Shown: positions 32,053-42,089, counted from the first letter of the stretch. The stretch: 64,000 nucleotides of DNA from Bettongia penicillata ogilbyi (GCA_023548195.1 JAJHZJ010000413.1:14009941-14073940), one strand, 5' to 3'. Notes: generated by a model from the sequence alone, not told the origin. Program-made: numbers and translations.

Positions 32053-33949
32053 ATTGTTTTCCAGAATTTCCTTTGACCTTTATTAAGTAGGAAATTAAAA
32101 GAAAATAGTAATTGAAATACGATGAATTACCCATTCCCACAATACATTTATTTTCATTTACTTGTTTTATCTCACCCTTAATCTTTTCCTCCCTTCCCTC
32201 TGCTCAGCATAGAAGTAAAGTGTTTATTGTTTTATTTGTCTTTCAGAATAAAAACTTCCTTAATAGGAAAATTATCTCTTTTACCTGTGAAGTAGTTGGT
32301 TTGCTCATTCCTTCTGAAACTGTTTAAACGAGGAAGTGAGGGATTTGATGGAGAAGTCTCTTGTGCCGGAAATCTAAATTAAAGATAAGAAAATACTTAG
32401 GTCATACTATTGTAACTTGTTGAAAGTGGGGGTGGGCAGTGGTAGCCTTTTTTAATCTTATCTCATGCACACATTCCTGTCTTTCGAATTATTTATACTT
32501 GAAGATACACATTCCTATATACTCCTTGTAGGCATCATTGGGTTGGTCACAAGGGATTAACCTAAATGTGTGGTAAAATGCAAGAGATACTACAAGTTGC
32601 AACCAGATTTTTCAGGCCCTCAGGCATTCTCCTCCTTCCTGATGATCAAGACCTTGATCTCTGTCTGATTGTAGGCCTTAAGTCTAAAGGGATTACTTTT
32701 ACCTGTTCTTATGATTCTGGTTTTTGGTTTTACCTGGCCTTGGCTTATTGACCCACTGTGGTCTTAATTTTGCTTCCTGGATTTTATGCCTAACTTACTG
32801 AAGAACTGATCAAATGTGACCTGCAGCCTGATTCAGCAAAAAGACACAACACTTTTTAATAAAAGAAATGTACAAAGGGGGTTCCAACAAGGAGAATTCT
32901 CAGACTTCCTTTCCCTGACCTCTGTCATGCACAAAGAAGGCCAAACCATAAATTGTGCAAAGCACAATTACTATATGTCACATAAAAATGAGATGTAAAG
33001 TTGTCTACTTTGAAGTAAAGTCAAACTAAAGGTATGGTTCTTTACCTTGAGTTCTTTGTTCTCTTATCAAATTAAAATGAGATTTCACTATTTCTCCTAA
33101 AAAATGAGCAGATCTTTCATAACATGTTTTATTTTGTTTTGTTTAAATAAAATGACAGATGCATCAAACCATCCTTAAATTTTTCTGAAATTGCTTGAAG
33201 GACTAACAGAATCAGAGGCAATTGAAGGACCTTGTCAAGAAGTCAACGGTTTCCCTCCTTGCCTCTGGCCAGGTGAATGTGGATGTCATGTGTGGCTAAA
33301 CTGGTACCAGAGCCTGAAATATCAGAATCCCTCTTGGCAGCCTGATCTAGTGTGTGTTCATGTGTATGCTCAAGAAGTTGTTCTTGTATCCAATGAAACT
33401 CTGTTTTGATGGGACTTAAGCCTATATCAGTTCATGTGATGCTCTATGGGAATGGAGAACAGTCAGTGTTCTTCATTCATGTGTGCTATTGCTGCTTGAC
33501 ACAATGAGAGAGCAGGTCTACTAATAACAGAGTTAATGATCTTGTACATAGATATGCTTTTGTCTGAACAGCTGCACCCACTGGCCACTGAGCTCTTGGC
33601 TTCTTTTTCAGTCATTAGTGGTCTTGTGGAATTCCTTCTGTTTGTTGGATGATCCATCTATTGTCCATTATTCTTTCTACAATGAACATACTCTTTTCAA
33701 GACAAACTCATCGCATGCTGGATGGACCCTAAGTAGCCATATGCTTTCCCCATTGAGCTGTAGTCCATCTTTCCAAGGCATAATGGATCACTGTGGGTAA
33801 TTTAATATTTTTACTCTGTTTTCACAGGCAACTGTGGGTCTCCATATGCTTCAATAGTTTATGTTCTCCCTTAGGCTCTTCTCGGAAGATCTTATATCTT
33901 CCCATCATCTAATAATTCTTCTTGATTTTATCTCTTCTCTACACTTTTT
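32053..33949. other. Unassigned 1.9-kb stretch
   Basis: No MIR, L1, L2 or SINE text recognised and no coding signal I can support. It is the longest repeat-poor stretch of the window, with several short open frames of ordinary length for AT-rich DNA. Confidence 0.4.
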
Positions 33950-34085
33950 AAATTTTTACAACCAACATTTATTAAGCATGTATTGTATATTATTAAGCAT
34001 GCATTGTATATAGCACACTATACCAGGCACTAGATGAGAAGCAAAATTTGGGTAAAATATAGGACCCTACTCTCAAGTAGATAAA
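33950..34085 (-). repeat. L2 3' end with an internal short duplication
   Basis: 'accaacatttattaagcatg' begins an antisense L2 end. 'tattaagcatgtattgtata' is repeated almost at once as 'tattaagcatgcattgtata' before 'ccaggcactagatgag'. It is a 26-bp tandem duplication inside L2. Confidence 0.6.
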
Positions 34086-34249
34086 TTTCTTTAAAATATG
34101 CAGATCCAAACTGGATATAGTCTATAAGAATTTGCTATTATGAAATATAATGGAAGGATTAGTTTTACATGATGCTTGTATCCTACTTATATGTATAATG
34201 TTGTATACTTGTGTCTTTTAAGGAGGACAATTTTTTACCAAAGCTTCAG

Positions 34250-34620
34250 CACCGACGGGTGTATAGAGACGTAGCCTTGGTGTCAGGAAAACCTGGGTAC
34301 ACACCCTTTCTCCAAAACATTCTTGCTATCTGACTCTAGACAGCTAAAAAACTGTAGCTCTGGGCAAGTCACTTAGCTTCTGTTTATCTCAGTTTCCTCA
34401 TCTGTAAAAGGGAAACAAGAATAGAACCTTCCTCCCAAGGTTGTTGTGAAAATAAAATGAGATAATATTTGTCAAGCATTTTTATGCCTTAAACACTAAC
34501 AAAGTGCTGACTGTAGATATTTAATCTCTCAATCTTTCAACAGGGCTGTTATGACTTAGCACAGTGTCTGGAACCTAGTAGGTGCTGATAAATGCTTGTA
34601 TCCTTCCTCCTCCTCTCATC
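34250..34620 (+). repeat. MIR SINE, near complete
   Basis: 'ctctgggcaagtcacttagc', 'cagtttcctcatctgtaaaa', 'aaggttgttgtgaaaataaa' and 'gcacagtgtctggaacctag' then 'taggtgctgataaatgc' run in sense order. Confidence 0.75.
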
Positions 34621-34639
34621 GATTCCCCCAAGGCAAATC

Positions 34640-34715
34640 TCTAAGATCTTAAATTGTAAAGTGTGTGTTGATCAGCTTTGGTAGAATTTCCTCACCTAGA
34701 ATTCACAGGTCTTTG
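34640..34715 (+). repeat. MIR3-like fragment, tentative
   Basis: 'ggtagaatttcctcacctag' and 'aattcacaggtc' resemble the 3' part of the MIR3-like family. Confidence 0.4.
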
Positions 34716-34894
34716 ACCGTTTACTGGTTCACACTCAGTATGTGCTCCATTATGGCTCCTGGGTCTCTTTGTATCACCCTTGTGCTTAGCCAATCCTTTC
34801 CCCAGCTTGTAACGAAGCTTATTCTTTGGGTTTTAGTCTACTATCACTTACACATCAGGAGTATGCGGTACACTATGTATAGATCTTTTATCCA

Positions 34895-34970
34895 ACCAAT
34901 CTTGGAGTCAAGAAGACGTAAGTTCAGGCCTTGTCTCTGAAACGTATACTAGCTGCTTGACTATAAGAAA
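34895..34970 (+). repeat. SINE head fragment
   Basis: 'ttggagtcaagaagacgtaa' and 'gttcaggccttgtctctgaa' are a tRNA-type SINE head without its tail. Confidence 0.5.
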
Positions 34971-34974
34971 GGTC

Positions 34975-36290
34975 AGTCAGTCAATATTTATTTATTAAGT
35001 GCTCACTCACTATGTGCCAGGTTATGGGGCCACAAAGAAAAGCCAAAATATAATCTTTGAAAAATTTAGAACCAAATATAGAGCATTGTGAAATGTAAAA
35101 TGGATAATTTTGATTATATTAAATTACAAAGGATTTGCATAAACAAAGGCACTGCAGACAAGTTTAGAAGGAAAACAGAAAACTGGGCTTCTTTTCTCAT
35201 ATAAAAAACTGAGTCAAATTTATAAGAATACAAGTCATTCCCCAAGTGATAAATGGTCAAAGGATATGAACAGACAGCTTTCAGGAAAAAGAAATATAGT
35301 CAGTCATTTGAAAAAAATGGCTCTAAAACATTATTGAATCAAGAAATGCAAATTAAAACAACTCTGAGGTATCACCTCATATCTTTCAGACTGGCTAACA
35401 TGACAGAAAAGGAAATGAAAAATGTTGGAGGGAATGTGGAAAAACTGGCATGCTAATGCACTGTTAGTGGAGTTGTGAACTGATCCAACCATTATGGAGG
35501 GCAATTTGGAGTTGTGCCCAAAGTGCAATCAAACTGTGAGTACCCGTTGATCCAGCAATACCATCACCAGGTCTATATCCCAAATAGATCATAAAAAGGG
35601 AAAAGTACCTACATCTACAAAAATATTTATAACAACTCTTTATTGTGGAACAAAGAACTGGAAATTGAGGGGATGTTCATTAATTGGTGAATGGTTGAAC
35701 AAGTTGTGGTATATGATTGTAATGTAAATATTATTGTACTGTGAGAAATGATGAATAGGATGAAAACCTGGAAAAACTTATATGTAGAGTAAAATGAGCA
35801 GAACTGGGAGAACATCATACACAGTAACAGCAATATTGTACAAGGAATAACCGTGAATGATTTACTAGTCTCAGTAATAGTGATGAATGATGCAAGAAAA
35901 TCTCAAAGTCCTCATGGTGAATAAAGCTATCTTCCTTCAGAGAAAGAAGTGATGGCATCTGAATTCGGAACAAAACCTGCCAGTTTTTCCCTTTCTTCCT
36001 TTTTTTGTTTCTTTTTTCTCATAAAATGACTAATATAGAAATATGTTTTACATGATTGCACATGCTTTCCATCTCAGGGAGAAGGAAGGGGAGGGAATGA
36101 GGGATGGAATTTGGAACTCAAAACTTAAAAAAAAAAAGTTAAAATTGTTTTTACATGTAATTGGGGAAAAATAAAATATATTTTTAAAAAATATATAGTC
36201 CCTACCCTCAAATGACTCATATTCTAAGAGGGGAGATAATATGCAAAAAATTATACATACAAAATATTTTTTGTATATGCTCAGAGGAAA
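34975..36290 (-). repeat. L2 3' end, split by an L1 insertion
   Basis: Left half 34975-35046: 'tatttattaagtgctcactc', 'actatgtgccaggttatggg'. Right half 36195-36290: 'tagtccctaccctcaaatga', 'ctcatattctaagaggggag'. The halves join into normal antisense L2 once the L1 is removed. 'aaaatata' is present at both junctions. Confidence 0.7.
35047..36194 (+). mobile_element. L1: end of ORF2 and complete 3'UTR
   Basis: 'aaatggtcaaaggatatgaa', 'gaaatgcaaattaaaacaac' and 'tgaggtatcacctcatatct' are ORF2-end text. The 3'UTR follows with 'gagcagaactgggagaacat', 'gactaatatagaaatatgtt', 'ggaatttggaactcaaaact' and an A-rich tail. It is 5'-truncated, disabled and inserted into L2. Confidence 0.85.
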
Positions 36291-36324
36291 GAGAGCAGTG
36301 CTGTACCGGGGCAAATCTAAATGT

Positions 36325-36540
36325 ATAATCTATAGATGAGTTGCCAATGAAATCATAGATCCAGACCCCCACTTTTCCCTCCCCAAAAAAGAAAAAAAAT
36401 CCTGCAGACTTAAAGTTAAGGACATTCACAATATGATTGATGTGGAAATATGCTTAATATGATTGCACATGTATAACCTAAAAAAATAAAGATGAGAAAA
36501 TTTGAAATAAAGAGAATAAAAATAAAAAAGAATAATAAGA
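36325..36540 (+). repeat. MIR3-like scrap and short L1 3' end
   Basis: 'gccaatgaaatcatagatcc' (36331-36360) is a MIR3-like scrap. 'gattgatgtggaaatatgct' followed by 'taatatgattgcacatgtat' and an A-rich run is a second L1 3' scrap. Confidence 0.5.
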
Positions 36541-36544
36541 CACA

Positions 36545-36710
36545 AAAGTAGAAAAGATCTTGGGGTCAGTTAGATCAATTCTTTCATCTTAGAGAAGGGG
36601 TGAAACCCTGGAGAGGGGATATGACTTGACCAAGGTCACACAGGTAATACGTTTCAGAATTAAGACTTGAATGCAGGTTTTCTTACTCAGTTAAGTGCTC
36701 TTCTCGTGGA
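36545..36710 (-). repeat. CR1-tailed SINE
   Basis: 'gatcttggggtcagttagat', 'gacttgaccaaggtcacaca' and 'cttgaatgcaggttttctta' in antisense order. Confidence 0.6.
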
Positions 36711-36984
36711 AACTGTAAACTTGGTGCAGGATGAAGGTTGGCCAAGGCAGAAGAGAATGTGGGTTGGCAGCAGGGGTTTCCTAAGGAAAGAGAAAAGATG
36801 ACTAGTGGATGAAGGAAGGTTTATTTGGGGGAAAAGGCAATACAGAAATCAATGTATGTATATATGTGTGTGGGGGTGGGGATGTGCATATGTTTGAGAT
36901 GAAGGGATGATTGATGTTGTGAGAGATGGGGTGAGAAGACAAGATAGGGAGAAGTTTTGCACAAAATTTAGGATATAATAGAAA

Positions 36985-37230
36985 GTATTGCTCAGTCACG
37001 TTTGACTCTTTGTGATCCCATTTGGGTTTGTGTCTTTTGGTTTTCTTTTGGCAAAGATACTGGAGTGATTTACCTTTTCCTTCTCATTTTACAAATGAGG
37101 AAATTGAGGCAAACAGGGTTAAGTGACTTGCTTACAGTTGCAAGACTAGTAAGTATCTGAGGAAGATGAGTTTTCCTGACTCCAGGCTGAACACTCTGTC
37201 CTTTGCACCAACCACCTAACTGTCCTCTAA
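36985..37230 (-). mobile_element. MAR1-like CORE-SINE
   Basis: Antisense: 'cagtcacgtttgactctttg', 'ggcaaagatactggagtgat', 'ttaagtgacttgcttacagt' and 'ccaaccacctaactgtcc'. A small internal duplication ('gtttgtgtcttttggttttcttt') lengthens the tail region. Confidence 0.8.
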
Positions 37231-37234
37231 TGAA

Positions 37235-38554
37235 GAAATGGATATGTCAGATATCTCAGAGGTAGTGGTCTTTAAAAGACATAAAGAAGCAAAAATAGAT
37301 ATAGGGAAAGGTCTGAGAGGGCAGTGGGGTTTTGGGAAGGAGCTTCATTCACCATGAAGCTTGGGTAAAAGATGCTGAGAGAAAGAAATTCTTACCAGAT
37401 AGACCATTGACTAGTGATGAGCGTGGCTGGTAGGCTGTGCAGATACTTTTCTTCCACAATGTTCTTTACTGACCTGAGAAAAAGAGGTTTATGCTGATTG
37501 TATTTGCAGAAAAAAGAAATACAAAATGACCACCTCAAACATCAGTGTTGTAGAACACACACGTCTGGTTATTTTGCAGTCATATTGCAAACAAACAAAC
37601 TTGAGTAGTCGGAGTGGGTCACAATGGATTGGACTTCCCAAGATCTCATGGTAACCATAACAACAGTGTATACTACATTGTTCCTAAAGAGCAATTTCAT
37701 TTTTTAAAATGGGTAAAACTCCCAGTCTAATTCACATTGTCAATTACACATTTTTTAAATTTCAAAGTTAATCGCTAGTGACTGTTTTTAACACCCATTG
37801 AGAGAGCTGTCAATACATTAAAATGCTTTTTGATTGATTGATCAGTATAATTTTCTGAGCTATTACTAAAAGCAGTTCTTGCTTTTTTTAATGCCTTGTT
37901 TTTATCATCCTCAGAAACTTCTGGAAACTGAATTTTTGTCCAGATCAACATGATTTTTTTTTTACTTTTCCTATTATTTTCTGGTTTGATATATTCCCAA
38001 ATATAGATGTTCCCTTTAAATCCTGCAGAAGATGGCGTGATCTTCAACAGTTGAGAAATGACAGATTATGGTATTAAGGTCTTCTTTCCTATCACAGAAC
38101 AGTGGAATCTCAGACTTTATCCTTATACTAAATACCTCTGCAATATCTGGAGTTAATTCTCAATATCATATCCTCAGCGTATCACTTGCTTTGTAATAGA
38201 TACAGAAGCAATGCTATCATCACTTATAGTTCTACCTTTGTATGTAGAGTTCAAGAGTTTTTGCAGCAGCTAGAATTGCCTGCCAAGAGAATTTTCCTCC
38301 ATTCTGAATAAAGGCCTTCTATTTGCAAGTGTAGAAATAATGAAAGAGATCTTGATTCTCAAAGTCAGTTAACGAATCTGGGTTATGTGGGATGAGATGT
38401 CTGCCAATGTATACATTTTGATTCAGATGCAGTGATCTTTAGAGATATCATTTTGATAATGTTCATGGACTCTAGAGTGTACTCTTGGAGATATCGTTAT
38501 CCCAAAGAGTCATCTATCCCTTTTAATATACTTCACTTTGATGATATCTTAAAG
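37235..38554. other. Unassigned; weak coding-like text on the minus strand
   Basis: No named repeat is recognised. On the minus strand between about 38560 and 37770 short stretches read like protein when frames are changed, for example SEIPLFCDRKEDLNTIICHF, and KIQFPEVSEDDKNKALKKAR in the 90-codon frame at 37775-38047, which lacks an ATG. This could be an old processed pseudogene or a transposon gene, or chance. Confidence 0.3.
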
Positions 38555-38564
38555 AGTTATTTCT
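38555..38564. repeat. Target-site duplication, left copy
   Basis: 'agttatttct', repeated at 38856-38865. The bases before it read 'ctt/aaag', close to the L1 endonuclease preference (TT/AAAA). Confidence 0.85.
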
Positions 38565-38576
38565 GTGCTTGCTTCA

Positions 38577-38621
<45 letters not shown>

Positions 38622-38671
38622 GGCCCCTGTGCAAGGATGACATGTAGATTCATGAAGCATTCCATATTTTT
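38565..38671 (+). pseudogene. RNU6: U6 snRNA retrocopy (5' part of a U6-L1 chimera)
   Basis: U6 is the Pol III-made spliceosomal snRNA that pairs with U4 and U2 and builds the catalytic core. The 107-nt segment runs from GTGCT to the terminal TTTTT and keeps 'aaaattggaacgatacagag' and 'aagattagcatggcccctg'. Against the canonical vertebrate U6 (recalled, not searched) I count eight substitutions, six of them CpG decay, spread through the stem and 3' region, including 'gacatgtagattcatgaagc' where the canonical form has CpGs. The copy is immediately followed by L1 3'UTR and is bracketed by an L1-type target-site duplication. No upstream PSE or correctly placed TATA box is evident. Non-functional retropseudogene is by far the likeliest reading. 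Confidence 0.9.
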
Positions 38672-38855
38672 ACAAGAGAAGGGAGGGATGATAGAAGAGA
38701 GGGCAGATTGGTGATACGGAAAATTAGAATGCTCGGTGTATTGGGGTGGGGGAGGGGATAAATGGGGAGAAAATTTGGAACCCCAAATTTTGTGAAAATG
38801 AATGTAAAAAGTGAAATAAATATATATTAAAAAAAATAAATTTCTGCAAAAAAAA
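38672..38855 (+). mobile_element. L1 3'UTR and A-tail fused to U6
   Basis: 'gggagggatgatagaagaga', 'gggcagattggtgatacgga', 'attagaatgctcggtgtatt', 'gggagaaaatttggaacccc' and an A-rich tail (38829-38855) are L1 3'UTR of a second marsupial type, distinct upstream from those at 228 and 35047. It starts at the base after the U6 T-run, with no gap. Confidence 0.85.
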
Positions 38856-38865
38856 AGTTATTTCT
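38856..38865. repeat. Target-site duplication, right copy
   Basis: 'agttatttct', following the A-tail, identical to 38555-38564. Confidence 0.85.
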
Positions 38866-39051
38866 TCTTTAGTAAATGTTCATAGGACATTCCCATTCCA
38901 CTTACTTTGAGTTCTACTATTGTTTTAGGGTCTCTTTTGTATTTTATTTTTTACTTTTTGCTTTTTCTTGAAGATAGAAGCTACACCATGCATAGCTTCA
39001 TATGCTTTTACTCCCTGAGGCAATGTCTAGCTCCATGATGTCATTTCAAAT
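38866..39051. other. Unassigned sequence
   Basis: Continuation of the pre-insertion locus to the right of the U6-L1 chimera. No gene or family is recognised. Confidence 0.35.
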
Positions 39052-39448
39052 CTAATTTAGGCCAAGAATTGAATATATGATTATAGAAAGATTATTCTGG
39101 ATATAATATAGAAAAATTATTCTGGATATAATATGAAGAACAGATAAGATTGGGTAGAAATAGAGAGGATTATCCCCTTTTATTCTCCAAGCTGCTTTGA
39201 TTGTAACTTTATGACTTCTCCATACAATGCTTGGCAGTTCAACTGTAAAGAGGACCTTAATGTCCAGTACTTTATCTTGCAGGTAATCTTCAGGAACTTC
39301 TTGGGATGATTCAAGTGGAAACAGTTTAGTTTTCTGGCAGGGCACTGGTAGGCTGATGAGGTTTCACAAGTATGCAATGATGAGATTAGCCCAATGGCTC
39401 TGCAGACCTTCAGTTTTGTAGAGAGCTTGATACCTTTTCTCTCACCAT
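39052..39448 (-). pseudogene. RTE LINE reverse transcriptase, C-terminal part
   Basis: On the minus strand the frame at 39665-39180 reads GIKLSTKLKVCRAIGLISSL then ARKLNCFHLNHPKKFLKI, which is the RTE reverse-transcriptase thumb region (family pattern TKLKVYRAVVL...RxLNxFHLxCLRKxLKI). It continues the frame of 40621-40860 after the L1 and AAGG tract are removed. The coding text fades below about 39180. Inactive. Confidence 0.75.
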
Positions 39449-39636
39449 CCCTTCCTTCCTTCCTTCCTTCCTTCCTTCCTTCCTTCCTTCCTTCCTTCCT
39501 TCCTTCCTTCCTTCCTTCCTTCCTTCCTTCCTTCCTTCCTTCCTTCCTTCCTTCCTTCCTTCCTTCCTTCCTTCCTTCCTTCCTTCCTTCCTTCCTTCCT
39601 TCCTTCCTTCCTTCCTTCCTTCCTTCTTTCCTTCCT
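39449..39636. repeat. TTCC/AAGG microsatellite, about 175 bp nearly perfect
   Basis: Uninterrupted (TTCC)n from about 39450 to 39624, then 'tctttccttcctcta'. On the minus strand it follows directly the A-tail of the L1 at 39637-40620 as A-run, 'taggaagg'-type text, then (AAGG)n. The RKEG open frames over it are not genes. Confidence 0.95.
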
Positions 39637-40620
39637 CTATTTTTTTCAATTACACGTAAAGGCAATTTTTACCATTCATTTAAAAAAACTGGGGAGTTCT
39701 AAATTTTCTCTTTCCTTCCCCCCTCCCTAAAATGGTCAGTAATTTTATATAGGTTATATATGTGCAATCATGTGAAACATAATTCAATATTAATAATGAT
39801 GTAAAAGAAGAAACAGATCAAAAGGGAAAAAATTTGAAAAAATAAAGTGAAAATAATGTTTTGTTCTGCATTCAGACTTCATCAGTTCTTTCTCTGAGTG
39901 TGGATGGTATTTTCCATCATGAGTCCTTCAGAATGATCTTGGATCATTGTATTGCTGAGAAGACCTAAGCCATCCATAACTGATCATCATACAATGTTGC
40001 TATTACTTTGTACAATCTGATTCTGCTCATTTTGCACCAGTTCATGTAAGTTTTCTCAGGTTTTTCTGAAATCTACCTGCTCATTTCCTATAGCATAATA
40101 GTATTCCAGTACATTCATATATTACAACTTGTTCAGTTATTCCTCAATCAATGGGCATCTTCTCAATTTCGAATTCGTCACCACCACAAAAAGAGGTGCT
40201 ATAAATATTTTTTGTACATGTGCATCCTTTTCCCATTTTTATGTTCTTTTTGGGATATGGATCTAATAGTGGTATTAATGAATCAAAGGGTATGCACAGT
40301 CTTATAGCCCTTTGTTTATAGTTCCAAATTGTTCTCCAGAATAGTTGGATTAGTTCACAACTCCACCAACAGTGTCCTCTCCAACATTTTTCATTTTCCT
40401 TTTCTTTCATATTAGCCAATCTGATAGGTATGAGGTGATATGTCAGAGTTGTTTTAATTTGCATTTCTCTAATCAATAATGTTTTAGAGCATTTTTATAT
40501 GGCTATAGATAACTGATTTCTTCATCTGAAAACTGCCTATTCATATCCTTTGAACATTTACCAATTGAAAAGTGAATTTTATTTTTATAAATTTGACTTA
40601 GTTCTCTATGTATTTCCTAC
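39637..40620 (-). mobile_element. L1: end of ORF2 and 3'UTR, antisense, inside RTE
   Basis: In reverse order: A-tail (T-run 39639-39646), 3'UTR ('atatgtgcaatcatgtgaaa'), 'tccatcatgagtccttcaga', 'ttctgctcattttgcaccag', then ORF2-end text 'tgaggtgatatgtcagagtt' and 'tttcatattagccaatctga'. It splits an RTE copy in the same orientation, so it is younger than that RTE. Confidence 0.85.
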
Positions 40621-40860
40621 ACTCTCTTTCCAAGCCTCCCAAACACTGAGCTACCTCTGACAATCTATGTCTGATGATCTGACAAACTCATCATGTATGT
40701 GAACAGCTCTGGAGAGTGTAAGGTAAGTGAATTTATCCACAGCATTGAAAAATTTTCCATTTACTGCAACCAGTGATTCTACATATGGATGGCATGGTGC
40801 TGGCTGGTGGAGGACCTCTGTTTTCTTCATGTTGATTGCCAAACCCCAAAACTAAATTGT
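40621..40860 (-). pseudogene. RTE LINE reverse transcriptase, central part
   Basis: Minus-strand frame reads INMKKTEVLHQPAPCHPYVE, VNGKFFNAVDKFTYL and SRAVHIHDEFV, the RTE segment after the YADD catalytic box. After a frameshift it reads SSVFGRLGKRV, where the L1 cuts it. The next residues resume at 39448 as GERKGIKLSTKL. Confidence 0.85.
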
Positions 40861-41390
40861 TTCTACTTGAATTATCTCAGGAAGATCCTGAAGATTACCT
40901 GGCAAGATAAGGTACCAAGATACTGAAGTCCTCCCTAGAGCTGAACCGTTAAGCATTCAAACTCTACTGCAGAGAGTGTCAACTCCAATGGGCTAGCGAG
41001 TACCCCAAATGTCAAACTCACTCACACAGAGAGCTCACAAAAGGTAAGTCAGAAGAAGCATATAAGGACAATTTTAATGTATCTCTGCAGAACTTTGGTA
41101 TTAAAGTTATAAGATATGGGAAATGCTAGCACAGAACCACCCAGCATGGCATGCCTGCATCAAAGAAGGTACTATATTCCATAAGTAAAGCAGAACCGTA
41201 GAAGCACAAAGGACATGTGAGCAGTGCTATTTCCACTCTAAATGTTCTCATGGACCACTTGTGCCTGATCTGTGCTAACGCCTTCTGAACCCATAATGGA
41301 CTGATCAGCCACAAATACACCGTACCCTGCCCCAACATGGTGATGTCATTGGTCTTCTTCGAAAATGAAGGATGGATAACAACAGTTTTT
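40861..41390 (+). mobile_element. RTE LINE 3' end, second copy, head-to-head with the first
   Basis: Sense strand reads LRKILKITWQDKV near the left edge, then in other frames AQNHPAWHACIKEGTIFH, and at the end HLCLICANAF and GLISH, the C-terminal Cys/His motif of RTE proteins. The 3' tail is 'gtcattggtcttcttcgaaa' then 'tggataacaacag'. It repeats the LRKxLKI segment also present at 39052-39448, so it is a separate copy. Many stops and frameshifts. Confidence 0.8.
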
Positions 41391-41707
41391 CCATACAGGA
41401 GGAATCCAGACAGTTGCCAACTGTTATCACTTTGCAGTGCATCCATTTTCTCCTTCAGACATTTAATATGTCAATTTTTTTTTTAAATCACAAAGTGTAA
41501 TTTCTTCCTCCAGCATTTTTGTTCATGCATATGTAGATGCTGTGAGACCCAGGGTGCTTCACTGGTCCATGCAATTCATGGAAAGGAGAACCATTCATAT
41601 TTTGGCCCCCAGGGGGGAGAATATCTCATATTCCTTTGCCACAAGAATGTGAGCTGGGCTCACACTGTGATTATCATACCCATTCCTTCTTCTCATGGAT
41701 ATTTATA
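41391..41707. other. Unassigned sequence
   Basis: No recognised gene or repeat. A T-run lies at 41476-41485. Confidence 0.35.
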
Positions 41708-42085
41708 TGGACAGCCCTTTAGAGTTCACAAAACGCTTTCACAATCCATGTTCTCAGTTGATCCTCCCAATAGCCTATGAGGGAGGCAGGGAAGATGTTA
41801 TTTCCATTTTACAAGTTGAGAACTAAGGTTGACAGAAACTAAGCAAGGTTCTGAGCTCCTATGCAAGTGATAAGGGGAGAAGTTGGCTGGAAATTAGACC
41901 TTCTGTCTTCACAATCAGTGCTCTGCACCATGACCTTCCCTGATCTGGACAAATGTGGAGCAGGAGGAAACTTCAGAGGCCATCTACTTCTCAATTTGTT
42001 TACAGAGGCTGGAGTGAGAAGTGATTTGTCCAAGGTCATGCAAACACTAAATGTCCTACTGGAACCATAGTCCTTTGCCTTAAAA
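41708..42085 (-). repeat. MIR followed by a CR1-tailed SINE
   Basis: 41708-41935: 'gggaagatgttatttccatt', 'tacaagttgagaactaaggt', 'gtcttcacaatcagtgctct' (MIR). 41945-42085: 'aacttcagaggccatctact', 'gtgatttgtccaaggtcatg' (CR1-tailed SINE). Both antisense. Confidence 0.55.
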
Positions 42086-42089
42086 GCCT

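Noticed and set aside
31884..32140. Open frames with R-E or S-L dipeptide repeats
   Set aside because: They read through the GA microsatellite.
38565..38671. Active U6 snRNA gene
   Set aside because: Eight substitutions from the canonical sequence, mostly CpG decay, no upstream PSE or TATA at the right distance, and it is part of an L1-made chimera with target-site duplications.
39180..39702. Long open frames (up to 161 codons) rich in RKEG or LPSF repeats
   Set aside because: They are readings of the TTCC/AAGG microsatellite plus flanking RTE; no repeat-encoded protein gene is implied.
40621..41390. Single RTE insertion inverted by twin priming
   Set aside because: The LRKxLKI segment is present in both orientations within 39052-41390, so one copy cannot supply all pieces.
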